Source: Novipirellula sp052161655 (GTDB lineage: Bacteria; Planctomycetota; Planctomycetia; Pirellulales; Pirellulaceae). Taken from it: a stretch of DNA of 64,000 nucleotides. Position 1 is the stretch's first letter; each line of letters begins with the position of its first letter. A model generated the notes under the pieces. It searched no databases and was not told the DNA's origin. It worked only from the letters and a program-made list of their open reading frames with translations. Made by a program: the position numbers and the translations under genes. Location: assembly GCF_052161655.1 (NCBI RefSeq), contig NZ_CP197418.1:1-64000 (forward strand), given 5' to 3'. This document shows positions 44,437 through 53,515 of the stretch, one piece after another.

Positions 44437-45900
44437 TCAAACAATCGCACTCAGCTCGCGCGACCCACTGAGCAGACATTCCACGACGTCGGCTGCCGTA
44501 TAGCTTTTCGCGTCGTCCGATTTTAGGAACTGTGTGATGTTGCCGACATCGTTGCCGCAGGTCACCAACGATTGTTCCTGCCGGTCACCGCTTCTGCGTT
44601 GCTGGAGTCCAATGCTTGAGAGCAACCCGTTGCAAACGCACTTGCGTCCGACGGTGTCGCCGATTTCGCCACCTTTGTGGACGTATGACTTGACAGATTC
44701 ACCCGGGCATCGCCAACCCACAGTGCCATCGGATTTGCGGTAGCCTTGACGAAGGAACCCCAAGTCACACACTCGACTGCGCTGCTGATACACCGCGTCG
44801 TCGGACAGCGAGCCTTCGATCTGCAATACCTTGAAGGGGAACCCCGTTGGCGATGCCAGCGGATCGGTTACGACATCGGGTTTGCCATCGCGGCATTGCT
44901 TCACAACAAGTTCCTTGATGTCGTTACGAAAACCGGACTCCTGGCAATAGGCGAACGCCGTGCCAACTTGCACACCTGTCGCTCCCAGTTCAATTGCTTC
45001 GCAAACCTGCTCGGGCGACCCGTAAGAACCGGCCAGCCAAAATGGTAAACCGAGTGCAGCGATAACGCCGAGGTCCACCGTATCGCGTTCTCCATACGAT
45101 GGTTCACCGCGATCGTTCAAGGCCGACTTGCCTCGTGGCGGCGCGTTGTGTCCGCCCGCGGTTGGGCCTTCGACAATGAAGCCGTCCACGCGACCACTAG
45201 ATTTGCGAGTCAGCATTGTCGCAAGTGTCGCTGAGGCAACGATAGCCAAAAACTTCGGACGATTTAACCAAGGAATCTCGCCACCCCCAAACGCCATCGG
45301 GTCAAAGTGACTGACAAAATTATCGCCGCTTTCCGCGCCGACGATGTGCAGTGGCAACTCGACCGACAAGCCGTCTTGCATTCGATCCAAAATGCCCGGG
45401 ATCGCACGGGGGATTCCAGCGCCCATCAATACATAATCGACGCCGGCTAACATCGCGCCGAACAATGACGGTAGCGTCGGCGATTGAATTTTTTCCAGAT
45501 AGTTGATTCCAACCAATCCGTCATGACCTTCTTTTGCCAAGAAGACTTCAACAAAGTTGGCGACGACAACCAATTCCACTTCCGCGGGAGTCGGTTCATG
45601 CGATAGCACCATTGTCGTTTTAAAAGATGCGTCGTCCGCTAAACCACCTTCGATGAAGTAGCGATTCAAAACCCGCTCCGTCATCGCTGGATACGGAAAC
45701 TCTGCCAGTGCGCGACGCATGTGTCCACCGACATCGCCGAGTTGCAGTCGACGTACCAAGACGGTGTCAATCGCAGTGCCAGAAACAACACCAAGTTGTC
45801 CGGTTTTGGATACCGCTCGAGCGAGTTTCCAATCCGAAACGGCGACACCCATGCCGCCTTGGATGATGATTGGATCAGGACAGTTTGAGGAAACCAACAT
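44437..45900 (-). CDS. Nitronate monooxygenase-like flavoprotein
   Basis: 487 residues from the ATG at 45900. TIM-barrel flavoenzyme of the nitronate monooxygenase/2-nitropropane dioxygenase superfamily, which includes PfaD-like enoyl reductases. Family signs are IIQGGMGVAVSDWKLA at the N-terminus, LMGAGIPRAIPGIL, GFIVEGPTAGGHNAPPRG with the flavin-contacting His, PFWLAGSYGSPEQV and ATGVQVGTAFAYCQESG. The C-terminal cysteine-containing KCVCNGLL extension is found in the longer members of the family. The substrate may be a nitroalkane or a different enoate. FMN-binding inferred. A globin gene follows on the same strand. Confidence 0.8.
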   Translation of the reverse strand: MLVSSNCPDPIIIQGGMGVAVSDWKLARAVSKTGQLGVVSGTAIDTVLVRRLQLGDVGGHMRRALAEFPYPAMTERVLNRYFIEGGLADDASFKTTMVLSHEPTPAEVELVVVANFVEVFLAKEGHDGLVGINYLEKIQSPTLPSLFGAMLAGVDYVLMGAGIPRAIPGILDRMQDGLSVELPLHIVGAESGDNFVSHFDPMAFGGGEIPWLNRPKFLAIVASATLATMLTRKSSGRVDGFIVEGPTAGGHNAPPRGKSALNDRGEPSYGERDTVDLGVIAALGLPFWLAGSYGSPEQVCEAIELGATGVQVGTAFAYCQESGFRNDIKELVVKQCRDGKPDVVTDPLASPTGFPFKVLQIEGSLSDDAVYQQRSRVCDLGFLRQGYRKSDGTVGWRCPGESVKSYVHKGGEIGDTVGRKCVCNGLLSSIGLQQRRSGDRQEQSLVTCGNDVGNITQFLKSDDAKSYTAADVVECLLSGSRELSAIV

Positions 45901-46206
45901 CGCGATTTGCTCCTTGCAAAAGTGCGTCACACATGCGTAAGCGTGACCCGAAAATGATTGTGTTTCAATTCTATCGATCACAACTCTGAAGTCATCGCCA
46001 AACACGTCTCAGCTGCGCAAATGTTAGGTCTCTGTTTAGTGACAGTGGCTCGCACTAAGCAGGTCAATAGGAGTCATTCCACATAATGATCTGAGCCGAC
46101 GGCGCTAGCCGCGGGCAATTCCCCAACAAACGCAAAGGGCCCGCGGCTAGCGCCGTCGGCTCACAGAATGATCGACGTTTCACAGGTAAATACCGTACGA
46201 CCTGCT
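45901..46206. other. Intergenic region with a long palindrome
   Basis: 306 bases. The only structure seen is the perfect palindrome at 46092-46163, listed separately. No gene is recognised. Confidence 0.5.
46092..46163. repeat. Perfect 24-bp inverted repeat, CGCTAGCC family
   Basis: Arms 46092-46115 and 46140-46163 are perfect reverse complements, core GGCGCTAGCCGCGGG, around a 24-base spacer. A related single arm with three differences over 22 bases lies at 12972-12993, just upstream of the DUF1559 stop. It follows the PPC-domain gene and may act as a 3' mRNA stabiliser or repeat element. Confidence 0.85.
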
Positions 46207-48552
46207 CTAGCGCGTGCGTGATCGTGTTACCTCGATCGGAATCGCGGGCAGATAGCCATAGTCAGTCCGATTCACCTTTGGTTCTGGTTGCGAGTCTGTT
46301 GGTTCCGATGTCCACTCGCGATAAACGCGCATCAACAAGTTGTCGCGAAACCCTCGCTGCACTTTCTCCGCGTCGGTGGTTAGCTGTATCGCCATGATTC
46401 CTGATGCGTTCGTCACGACTGCAGCCGATATCCCCGGAGGCGGTTCGTGTAGTTCGACGTGCAATTCATCCGCTTTGAGACCTTTGGGTAGTGCCGTCAC
46501 GTTCAAGTACGTTTCGCCTGCAAGTGGCAACTTGAAACGATCAGCGACCATCACCAATTGAAACGGAGTCTTCGCCGCCGGTCGTCCACTGACGATAACA
46601 TTCCAATTCTCGACGGGCACCAAGTGATACCAAATGAACGCCTGCATCATCTGTTCCGCTGGTACCGCTGGACGCACCATCTGATTGCGAGTCGTATACT
46701 GCCGGGGATTGGAACCTTGCATTTCCAACACGACGGGCTGTTTCGGTGCAGTCGCTGGAACCGTCAACGTCATTCGTACCTTTTCCTGGGTTCCTGGGAT
46801 CGTCGCACCTTGCAATGCGAACCCTGGCGGTGGGTCTACCAACGCCATGCGGATGTCCTCTTTAAAACCATCCTGACGAAGTGCAAATGCCGTAATCGGC
46901 ACGACTTCACCGGGCCGCGCGATGATGCTCGATGGGATCACCCGCAATTCGAAATCGGGTTGTGCAGCACGCACATGAAGCCGGTATGCGAAATCGCGAC
47001 CACCCTGCTGCTGGGCATCCATGATTCTTAAAAAATAGGTACTCGAACCAGGTATCCCAACACTTAAATGCGAGTCGGCATGATGTGTTTCCAAGCCTTG
47101 CGTCTTGTCTTCATAGTCGTCGTTGAAGGCTAATTCTTTACCGTCCGCGTCTGTGATGATGAGCATTGAGTCCAGTGGTGATCCGCGACGTCGCGCGTCA
47201 ACTTCCACAACGATTCGACCTGTCCCCTTGATACGATAGACATCCTCGTCGCCGGGATAATCAATCCGCCCGTTGACTGTCATTCGCGTTGTAATCGTCT
47301 GAGCCTCCGCAGACGTGTTGTTTGGCTCTTCATCCATTACCTCCGGAAACAAGCCAATCTGCAAGGGAAAACGAATCTCATCGGCTGAAGACTGCGGAAG
47401 CGAATACCAAGCGACGGGCCGGTGTTTGCGACGTGACATGGTCGTCAGATTCAAACGGGTTTCCGTCAGATTCCAACCCTTCAATTCAATCGTAACATCG
47501 GATTCAACTTGGGCCCCCAGCGGGAACACACTGGTCACGAACGGGATCTCGCCGATCGTAATGCGATAGACAAAATCTTCGCGACCGCGAAACAACGCGT
47601 CATGGATACTTAGCGTGTACGTATCGTCGCGTGGCACCTCAAAATAGATCACCGGGTCTTGACGGTAGTGAAAGGAATCCGCAAACGTAATTTCCTTGCC
47701 TGAGGAATCGGTGAGCGTCATCGTGGCTTGGAACCAGCCCGGTACGGCGTCAGCGAGATAGGGAATCACGTCGCGAGCCGCCGCTTCGATCACTAGTTTC
47801 ATTCCTTGCTTGGCCGAGAATGAAAACCGATCGATGTCGCCCGGCAGGATCTGGCCGTTGATCACGCTCGGAAAGCGACTGATCGGTGTATTCGGTGCAT
47901 GATCGTTCGGTTCCGTTTCATGGACTTCTGGCCAGCGACCGATGTGCAACCAGATCGGATTTGAGATCGAGTTCTCGGTCAGTAGTCGCAGCTCGCGTTT
48001 GCCCGGCTCGGCATTTGGGTCGACGGTTAATCGCAGTGTCAATTCTTCTTGCAGTTGGTCATTCGGTTGTCGTTTCGGATCGCTGTCTCGCTCGCGAAAA
48101 ATCAACATCTCGCGTTGTTTTTCTAGTGTGATACCGGCTGCCAATGCGACTTCATCAAAACTCGGTTCGACCGTCTCCCCTCTCGCCATCGCGTCCGCGA
48201 TCAGCGTTTCCTTGGCTTGCTGCATCGCCATTCGCAAATTGTTGTATTCGCCGCGGGTCATCGGGCGATACCAGCCGACGTACTCGACCTTCACTCCCTC
48301 GCCCGCCAAATGCGCAGTGAAAGCTTCCTTGAGGTATTGGCCCCCAATAACAATCTCGCACGTTGTCCCTTGCTGGCAACCAGCCGGGAATGCGTAGGCA
48401 ATATGCGGATCGGGTCCACGACGTTGCGCAATCGCTTGCGGCGATACAACCACCATCGCGAAAATGATAAGCGACACGTGGGCCGCACTTGCCGAATTTG
48501 ATTTCAGCTGAACGTCCCACCAGGCCGGTGAGAACCGCTTAAATAATTTCAT
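46207..48552 (-). CDS. PPC-domain protein of a planctomycete DUF1501/DUF1553 cluster
   Basis: 781 residues from the ATG at 48552; signal peptide or membrane segment near 26-44 (ending SPQAIAQ). Two pre-peptidase C-terminal (PPC) beta domains are recognisable from E.EPNDhapn...G.i..GDiDrFsF and EEPNNTSAEAQTI, with a third, weaker block later. Sequence like this is common at the end of PSD1-DUF1501-PPC gene sets in planctomycetes, and the neighbours fit. No protease motif is seen, so adhesion or substrate binding is the likely role. It overlaps the DUF1501 gene by 14 bases. Confidence 0.78.
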   Translation of the reverse strand: MKLFKRFSPAWWDVQLKSNSASAAHVSLIIFAMVVVSPQAIAQRRGPDPHIAYAFPAGCQQGTTCEIVIGGQYLKEAFTAHLAGEGVKVEYVGWYRPMTRGEYNNLRMAMQQAKETLIADAMARGETVEPSFDEVALAAGITLEKQREMLIFRERDSDPKRQPNDQLQEELTLRLTVDPNAEPGKRELRLLTENSISNPIWLHIGRWPEVHETEPNDHAPNTPISRFPSVINGQILPGDIDRFSFSAKQGMKLVIEAAARDVIPYLADAVPGWFQATMTLTDSSGKEITFADSFHYRQDPVIYFEVPRDDTYTLSIHDALFRGREDFVYRITIGEIPFVTSVFPLGAQVESDVTIELKGWNLTETRLNLTTMSRRKHRPVAWYSLPQSSADEIRFPLQIGLFPEVMDEEPNNTSAEAQTITTRMTVNGRIDYPGDEDVYRIKGTGRIVVEVDARRRGSPLDSMLIITDADGKELAFNDDYEDKTQGLETHHADSHLSVGIPGSSTYFLRIMDAQQQGGRDFAYRLHVRAAQPDFELRVIPSSIIARPGEVVPITAFALRQDGFKEDIRMALVDPPPGFALQGATIPGTQEKVRMTLTVPATAPKQPVVLEMQGSNPRQYTTRNQMVRPAVPAEQMMQAFIWYHLVPVENWNVIVSGRPAAKTPFQLVMVADRFKLPLAGETYLNVTALPKGLKADELHVELHEPPPGISAAVVTNASGIMAIQLTTDAEKVQRGFRDNLLMRVYREWTSEPTDSQPEPKVNRTDYGYLPAIPIEVTRSRTR

Positions 48553-49894
48553 GGAGTCGACCTCCCAATTCCATTCCTTCGTCCGCACCGGGCGTCGCGC
48601 GTACGAAATCGCCCATCGGATGCGGCAGGCTCGATTCAGGGTCGATCCCCAACAATTCATACATCGATCCGATCAAGTCGCCCGGATACACCGGACGATT
48701 CTTCACCGATTCTGCCCGTGCGTCGGACTCGCCAACCACTTGCCCTCCTTTGAATCCACCTCCGGCAACGAGCGACGAAAAAACAGCACCGAAGTGATGT
48801 CGCCCCCCATTCCAAGGTGACTCCGTCGCGACCTTGGGCGTGCGACCAAACTCTCCGCAACACCAGACGATTGTGCTTTCCAACAAACCACGCTGGTCCA
48901 AGTCAGCGATGAGCGCAGCCAATCCGCGATCCAACTCTGGCAACTTCCGACGCATCACAGGAAAGTGATCCTTGTGAGTATCCCATCCACCGTGATTGAT
49001 TGTGACGAACTTAGTCCCTTGCTCGATCAATCGCCGCGCCGCTAGGCACGATTGGCCGAATGTCGTTCGCCCATATTGGTTCCGCACTTCATCGGTTTCC
49101 TGTGACAAATCAAATACCTTGCCGGCATCACCGAGTATTAGATCATAGGCTTGTTCACGTGCCTTGGCCGCGAATCCAAGGTCAGCATTGGCTCGTAGTG
49201 CGGTGCCAAGTGAATTGAGTTCCTTTAACGTTTCGCGTCGTCGTAATTGATGCGAATCCGAGATATCTGCCGAGACAATGCCCTCGACCGCGAACCGCCG
49301 CGCATTGGGATCCCCACCTGTCGCGAACGGTTTGTACTTAATCCCCATGAATCCGGCTTCCGAAAAGCGACCTTGCGGACTGGTCAGCACCACGTAAGGC
49401 GGAATCAAGCTTTCTTGCCCCTGCTCGACCGAATCTGGAAAGCCCTTAAACGCCGTGACGACAGCACCGACGGCGGGGTACACAATTCGCCCAGGCATCC
49501 GACCCGTTTGCGTTAGATACGAAGCCGTCTCATGGCCATTGACGCCGTGAGTCATGCTGCGTATCAACGAATACTTGTCGGCAAGTTGACTCAAGTTCGG
49601 AAACAACTCTCCGATCTTTATTCCTGGTACGTTAGTCTCGCTGACACCACGTAACGCGCCCGAGTAATCCGAACCCGCCTCAGGCTTGGGATCAAATGTA
49701 TCAATGTGTGCGGGTCCGCCGGCAAGCCAAACTTGAATCACGGCTTTCGCTTTTGCAGGCGACGGTTTACTGGAAACTATCGCCGCTTGTTCGGAGGCAA
49801 GCATTCGTCCGGCAATGACCGCACCGGCGGAACTTAGTAATCCACACTGCATCATTTGGCGACGTGTGAGTTCAAAGTCGATGTGTGTTTTCAT
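48539..49894 (-). CDS. DUF1501 protein, Tat-exported (second copy)
   Basis: 451 residues. Twin-arginine signal TRRQMMQCGLLSSAGAV at about 10-28. Family segments include VQVWLAGGPAHIDTFDPK, MTHGVNGHETASYLTQTG, NHGGWDTHKDHF, WCCGEFGRTP and GGRHHFGAVF. The phosphatase-like fold is expected, substrate unknown. It is part of a run on the minus strand that begins at the molybdoenzyme at 60130: DUF1549/DUF1553 gene before it with a 45-base gap, PPC gene after it with a 14-base overlap. Confidence 0.88.
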   Translation of the reverse strand: MKTHIDFELTRRQMMQCGLLSSAGAVIAGRMLASEQAAIVSSKPSPAKAKAVIQVWLAGGPAHIDTFDPKPEAGSDYSGALRGVSETNVPGIKIGELFPNLSQLADKYSLIRSMTHGVNGHETASYLTQTGRMPGRIVYPAVGAVVTAFKGFPDSVEQGQESLIPPYVVLTSPQGRFSEAGFMGIKYKPFATGGDPNARRFAVEGIVSADISDSHQLRRRETLKELNSLGTALRANADLGFAAKAREQAYDLILGDAGKVFDLSQETDEVRNQYGRTTFGQSCLAARRLIEQGTKFVTINHGGWDTHKDHFPVMRRKLPELDRGLAALIADLDQRGLLESTIVWCCGEFGRTPKVATESPWNGGRHHFGAVFSSLVAGGGFKGGQVVGESDARAESVKNRPVYPGDLIGSMYELLGIDPESSLPHPMGDFVRATPGADEGMELGGRLHEII

Positions 49895-49939
49895 GGTTCG
49901 AGCTTAATTTGAAGTGTCAATAAACTTGACGATTACCGT

Positions 49940-51796
49940 TTAGTGTCGAAACAAAAACTCGTCGCTATTAATCAATGCCCACGCTAAGTCTTGCTGACCT
50001 TCATCGGAACGACAAACACTGTCCGCGATCTGCAGTTCTTTCTCGGTGGGTCGACGCGAAAGGATCGCTAAATACAATCGTTCGGCGGCGTCTGTCGAGC
50101 TAATTGCTCGGCTTAAAATCTGCTTCATGCCGAAACCTTGCTTGAGCTTGCCACGCAAATGATTCGAGTTCAATAAATGCAACGCCTGTCCCGCAGTTAG
50201 CCGATTGTTGCGTTCCGATACCATGCCGGTATCCCGCGCCGGGCGGCCAAACATCTCTAGAAAACTGCTCGTGATACTGCCGTCGGGGATCGAGATCGCA
50301 CGCGTCCCGTCCGGTAAAAATGTGAACGGTTCCGGCGTAATACTCATATAAGTCTCCGTCGTCCCCGTAATTTGGCAAATTGCGTCGATCATTACTTCTG
50401 CATCCAGTCGCCGCGGCGAGTAGTAAGCAAAGTACTCAGCGGTTCGTGAATCCTCGGAACGTGGTATGCACGACAATTGATACGCATTGGATCGTAGAAT
50501 CAGACGTATCGTATGTTTGATGTCATAGCTGGATGCAACGAACTTCTCTGCCAAACCGTTTAGCAACTCCTTGTTGGACGGTGGATTATCCACTCGCACG
50601 TCATCCGGCGGTTCAACGATGCCGCGTCCCAATAACCAGTGCCACAACCGATTGACACCCACACGCGCGAACCACGGATTCTTTGTACTCACTAACCAAT
50701 CCGCAAATACGGCTCGCGGATCTTCACCTACGGGAATTTCGACGACGACACCATTGGGAAACATCGCCTGTAACGGCGAATTCTGCCCAGTCGACGCTGC
50801 CTGGCGACGATCGAAATAGACTATTTCTTCTTTCCATTCGCCTGTTGGCTTATAACCAACTTGCGAAAAGAAAACACTCATCCCCTGCAATCGCTCAGCG
50901 GGCCATTTGTCTGCTCGCTCGCCCATGAAGGTTAACGCGACGATTTGGGCAAGCGATTGTGGCTCTGTATTTTGAGTGGCGCGATAGAAGTTGACTTGTG
51001 GTGTGCGGAAGTTACTACCGGAGGCCGTCAATAGCTCGCGTGCAAAAGCATCATAGGGCACATTCTTCTTGACGATATTGTGAATCCAATGATGGTAGGC
51101 CTGAGACGCTTGAGGCCACAAGTTGATCGGGAATTCCGCTTTCACTCGCAATACATCGCACCACTTCATCGCCCAATAGTCTGCGTACTCGTCTCGCTGT
51201 AGCAGTTCGTCGATCAAAATGTTGCGTTTGTCAGGGTCCTCATCATCCAGGAACTCTGCGGCTTCGTCCATCGTCGGCAATGTACCGATCACATCGACGT
51301 AGACTCGCCGCAAAAACGCTTCGTCCGAACACAACTTGGCGGGTTGGATCTTTAATTCACTCAGCTTCGAGAACACGAGCGTATCGATCGTGCCTGAGGA
51401 TTCGATGGGTGCATCGCATTCAAACGGTGAATCGGATGCCGTACGAAAACGACTCTGTCGATTCGTTTCAGCGAGCAAATCAATTCCTTTTGGTTTGTCC
51501 GCAACACTCGGTAGCATTGGACGTGGCGGTGCCACTGTTTTGGTTGCGAGCGTAGAGGACGCTGGCTGTGTTTGATTTGGCGACTGCTGCACCGCCGTCG
51601 ATACCGTCTGTTTCTCGCTGGTCCCTAGGACGTATAGGACCAGAACACTGGGCAAAAGAAACCACAAGATCAGCAACAAGTACAAATAGATTGGGTAGTG
51701 ATGTTTGCGTGAATATTTGTATTTGTGTTTGACTGGAGGATGAGTGTCGATCGAAACCGAATTGGCATCGATGTGTTGCGTTTGTAGATCTGTCAT
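49940..51796 (-). CDS. DUF1549/DUF1553 protein lacking the haem motif, membrane anchored
   Basis: 618 residues. One membrane helix near residues 36-60 after a basic, Tyr-rich cytoplasmic tail. DUF1549 begins around LVFSKLSELKIQPAKLCSDEAFLRRVYVDVIGTLP, and DUF1553 is in the C-terminal half (NRLWHWLLGRGIVEPPDDVR). The PSCyt1 domain present in the copy at 9471-12548 is absent. In addition the CAxCHxHP segment normally found after FLG in DUF1549 is missing; the text runs ALTFMGERADKWPAERLQG. So no haem site remains. AAGGTG stands before the ATG at 51796. Start and stop overlap closely with the upstream Rid gene. Confidence 0.85.
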   Translation of the reverse strand: MTDLQTQHIDANSVSIDTHPPVKHKYKYSRKHHYPIYLYLLLILWFLLPSVLVLYVLGTSEKQTVSTAVQQSPNQTQPASSTLATKTVAPPRPMLPSVADKPKGIDLLAETNRQSRFRTASDSPFECDAPIESSGTIDTLVFSKLSELKIQPAKLCSDEAFLRRVYVDVIGTLPTMDEAAEFLDDEDPDKRNILIDELLQRDEYADYWAMKWCDVLRVKAEFPINLWPQASQAYHHWIHNIVKKNVPYDAFARELLTASGSNFRTPQVNFYRATQNTEPQSLAQIVALTFMGERADKWPAERLQGMSVFFSQVGYKPTGEWKEEIVYFDRRQAASTGQNSPLQAMFPNGVVVEIPVGEDPRAVFADWLVSTKNPWFARVGVNRLWHWLLGRGIVEPPDDVRVDNPPSNKELLNGLAEKFVASSYDIKHTIRLILRSNAYQLSCIPRSEDSRTAEYFAYYSPRRLDAEVMIDAICQITGTTETYMSITPEPFTFLPDGTRAISIPDGSITSSFLEMFGRPARDTGMVSERNNRLTAGQALHLLNSNHLRGKLKQGFGMKQILSRAISSTDAAERLYLAILSRRPTEKELQIADSVCRSDEGQQDLAWALINSDEFLFRH

Positions 51797-51799
51797 CAC

Positions 51800-53122
51800 T
51801 CACCTTCGACTTGAAAACGCAACGCCCTCGATTTCCACCAAGAGCTCGCTACGGCACACATCCGCTTGTGCATAAATCGTGGGCAGAGGTCCGAACCGAC
51901 GTTCACAAATCGCTTTACACGTTTCGTAGTCCTCGGGGCGTTTGACATAGACGCGGACCTTGGCCAGATCCGATAGCTTGGCACCTCCTCCGGCCAAACC
52001 GTGGCGGGCGAAGTTCTCGCCGCTGATCAGTGCTTCGATGTTGTCGATCGTTTGCTCAGTCTGTGTAGCAACGTCGCCCAAATGGACGCTCTTCGAGTCC
52101 ACAATACTGGCGGTTCCCGAAATCCACGTCGTCACGTAATCACCGATCACGACCGCCATCGCCCGTGAAAACTTGGGACTCTTTATCGAGAAACTCGCGT
52201 CATAATCGAACGCCGCAGTTTGACGCGGGTTCTCTAACGCAATGAGCCTCACATCGCTACGATCCGTTTGCAACGTCAAGCAACTGACGTCCAAATTCCG
52301 CCCCGCCATCCCAATTCCGGTACTGGCCGGATAGACGATACTGTCACTGGATTGCGTCGGCATTTGGCCCAGTGCGTGTTGCTGCTCGAAGAAGTCCGAG
52401 CGTGCTCGATTGAGTTCTCGATATCGTTCGATTCCATCTTGGATCTCAATGATATCGCCGACGTACAACCAAATCCGGACCACATCGCGGAACGATGCAC
52501 CGGCGGTTTCCAATCGACGTGCCATTTCGTCGAACACGTATGCCGACTGTTCATACGGGGACTGGATACGGGCCGGCGGCGTGATGCCACCGATGTGCAA
52601 CCAACGTAGACCGTCGTAAGCCACTGAGACGACGCCTAGATTTGGAAAATCGACGCTCGTATCCTCTCCGCCCAACGCCCAGGCTTCGATCGCCAGCGAT
52701 TGTCCACCACAGGGCGGCTGAACGACAAAATTCGTGGCGGGCATTCGGTCGCCGTAGTAGGCACGAAACAGCGCTAGACATGCGGCTTCATCCTCCGCAC
52801 GCTGCAGGAACACCGTTTGATTCGTTACGGTCATCGAAGCCGATTGCTGCTTTAGCACAGCACGGATCGTCGAAATCGCTTCCCAAGTTTCATCGGTCAC
52901 GTCACCCGTCGCTTCGGGAGTGACCATCAGTGCAACCCGACAAACCTTTTCCAAATCGACGACCGAGTGCTGTTGTTCGGACATCAAGCACGGTGGCACA
53001 CTGCGTTGTTCGCCATCGGCGTTGAGTGCGCATCCGACGGTACAATCCTGTCCATCCAACATCCGCTTCGCTGGTTCCATGCGTGAACAGATTGACGTGG
53101 GTTTGTTTGTTGAATCGCTCAT
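51800..53122 (-). CDS. Two-domain Rid (YjgF/YER057c) family protein
   Basis: 440 residues from the ATG at 53122. Two Rid-like halves: the first around RAYYGDRMPATNFVVQPPCGGQSLAIEAWAL, the second with SRAMAVVIGDYVTTWISGTASIVDSKS and LAKVRVYVKRPEDYETCKAICERRFG followed by PTIYAQADVCRSELLVEIEGVAF, the classical Rid ending (the AxVcRsdLLVEIE text). Rid proteins hydrolyse reactive imines and are also the fold of chorismatase-like enzymes. No signal peptide, cytoplasmic. A TTG start 66 bases upstream is possible but would translate a hairpin. It sits between a GYD gene and the DUF1549/DUF1553 gene. Confidence 0.8.
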   Translation of the reverse strand: MSDSTNKPTSICSRMEPAKRMLDGQDCTVGCALNADGEQRSVPPCLMSEQQHSVVDLEKVCRVALMVTPEATGDVTDETWEAISTIRAVLKQQSASMTVTNQTVFLQRAEDEAACLALFRAYYGDRMPATNFVVQPPCGGQSLAIEAWALGGEDTSVDFPNLGVVSVAYDGLRWLHIGGITPPARIQSPYEQSAYVFDEMARRLETAGASFRDVVRIWLYVGDIIEIQDGIERYRELNRARSDFFEQQHALGQMPTQSSDSIVYPASTGIGMAGRNLDVSCLTLQTDRSDVRLIALENPRQTAAFDYDASFSIKSPKFSRAMAVVIGDYVTTWISGTASIVDSKSVHLGDVATQTEQTIDNIEALISGENFARHGLAGGGAKLSDLAKVRVYVKRPEDYETCKAICERRFGPLPTIYAQADVCRSELLVEIEGVAFSSRR

Positions 53123-53137
53123 AGTATTCCAAAATGG

Positions 53138-53160
53138 GGTCGCACCGATCGGGTGCGACC
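53138..53160. repeat. 9-bp hairpin ahead of the Rid gene
   Basis: GGTCGCACC (53138-53146) pairs perfectly with GGTGCGACC (53152-53160). It lies between the GYD stop and the Rid ATG and could modulate translation or transcript processing within the run. Confidence 0.6.
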
Positions 53161-53200
53161 GATTGATTAAGAAGGACACTCCCGACAAGAGTGACGGAGA

Positions 53201-53491
53201 TTAAGTTTTACTCAGCACTTGCTGAAACTCTTGGGTATCGAACAGGCGCATTGAGCGTGTGCGAACGTTTCCCTTCTTGGCAAGTGATAGCAGCAGTGAT
53301 GCAGCCGTTTGCTCATCAGGTGCCTCGAATACGACGCAACCGTCGGCCTCACCCGTGGCCCAGTACTGTGAAACGAGCTTGCCACCTGCTGCTTCGACGC
53401 TCTGGCGAAAGGCTTCTGCGCGTTTGACGGAGTCGCCTACTTCGCGGATGCCTTGGTCGGTGAAGTTCATTAGACTTAGGTAACGGATCAT
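53201..53491 (-). CDS. GYD-domain protein
   Basis: 96 residues, no signal. The family text YWATGEADGCVVFEAPDEQTAA and LLLSLAKKGNVRTRSMRLFD matches the GYD fold, a small ferredoxin-like protein of unknown function, common in planctomycetes and other bacteria; the central GEYDG is GEADG here. It is 24 bases after the TorD-like gene and 78 before the Rid gene, within the molybdoenzyme run. Confidence 0.85.
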   Translation of the reverse strand: MIRYLSLMNFTDQGIREVGDSVKRAEAFRQSVEAAGGKLVSQYWATGEADGCVVFEAPDEQTAASLLLSLAKKGNVRTRSMRLFDTQEFQQVLSKT

Positions 53492-53515
53492 GGGGGTTCC
53501 TTGGTGTAAAAGGGG

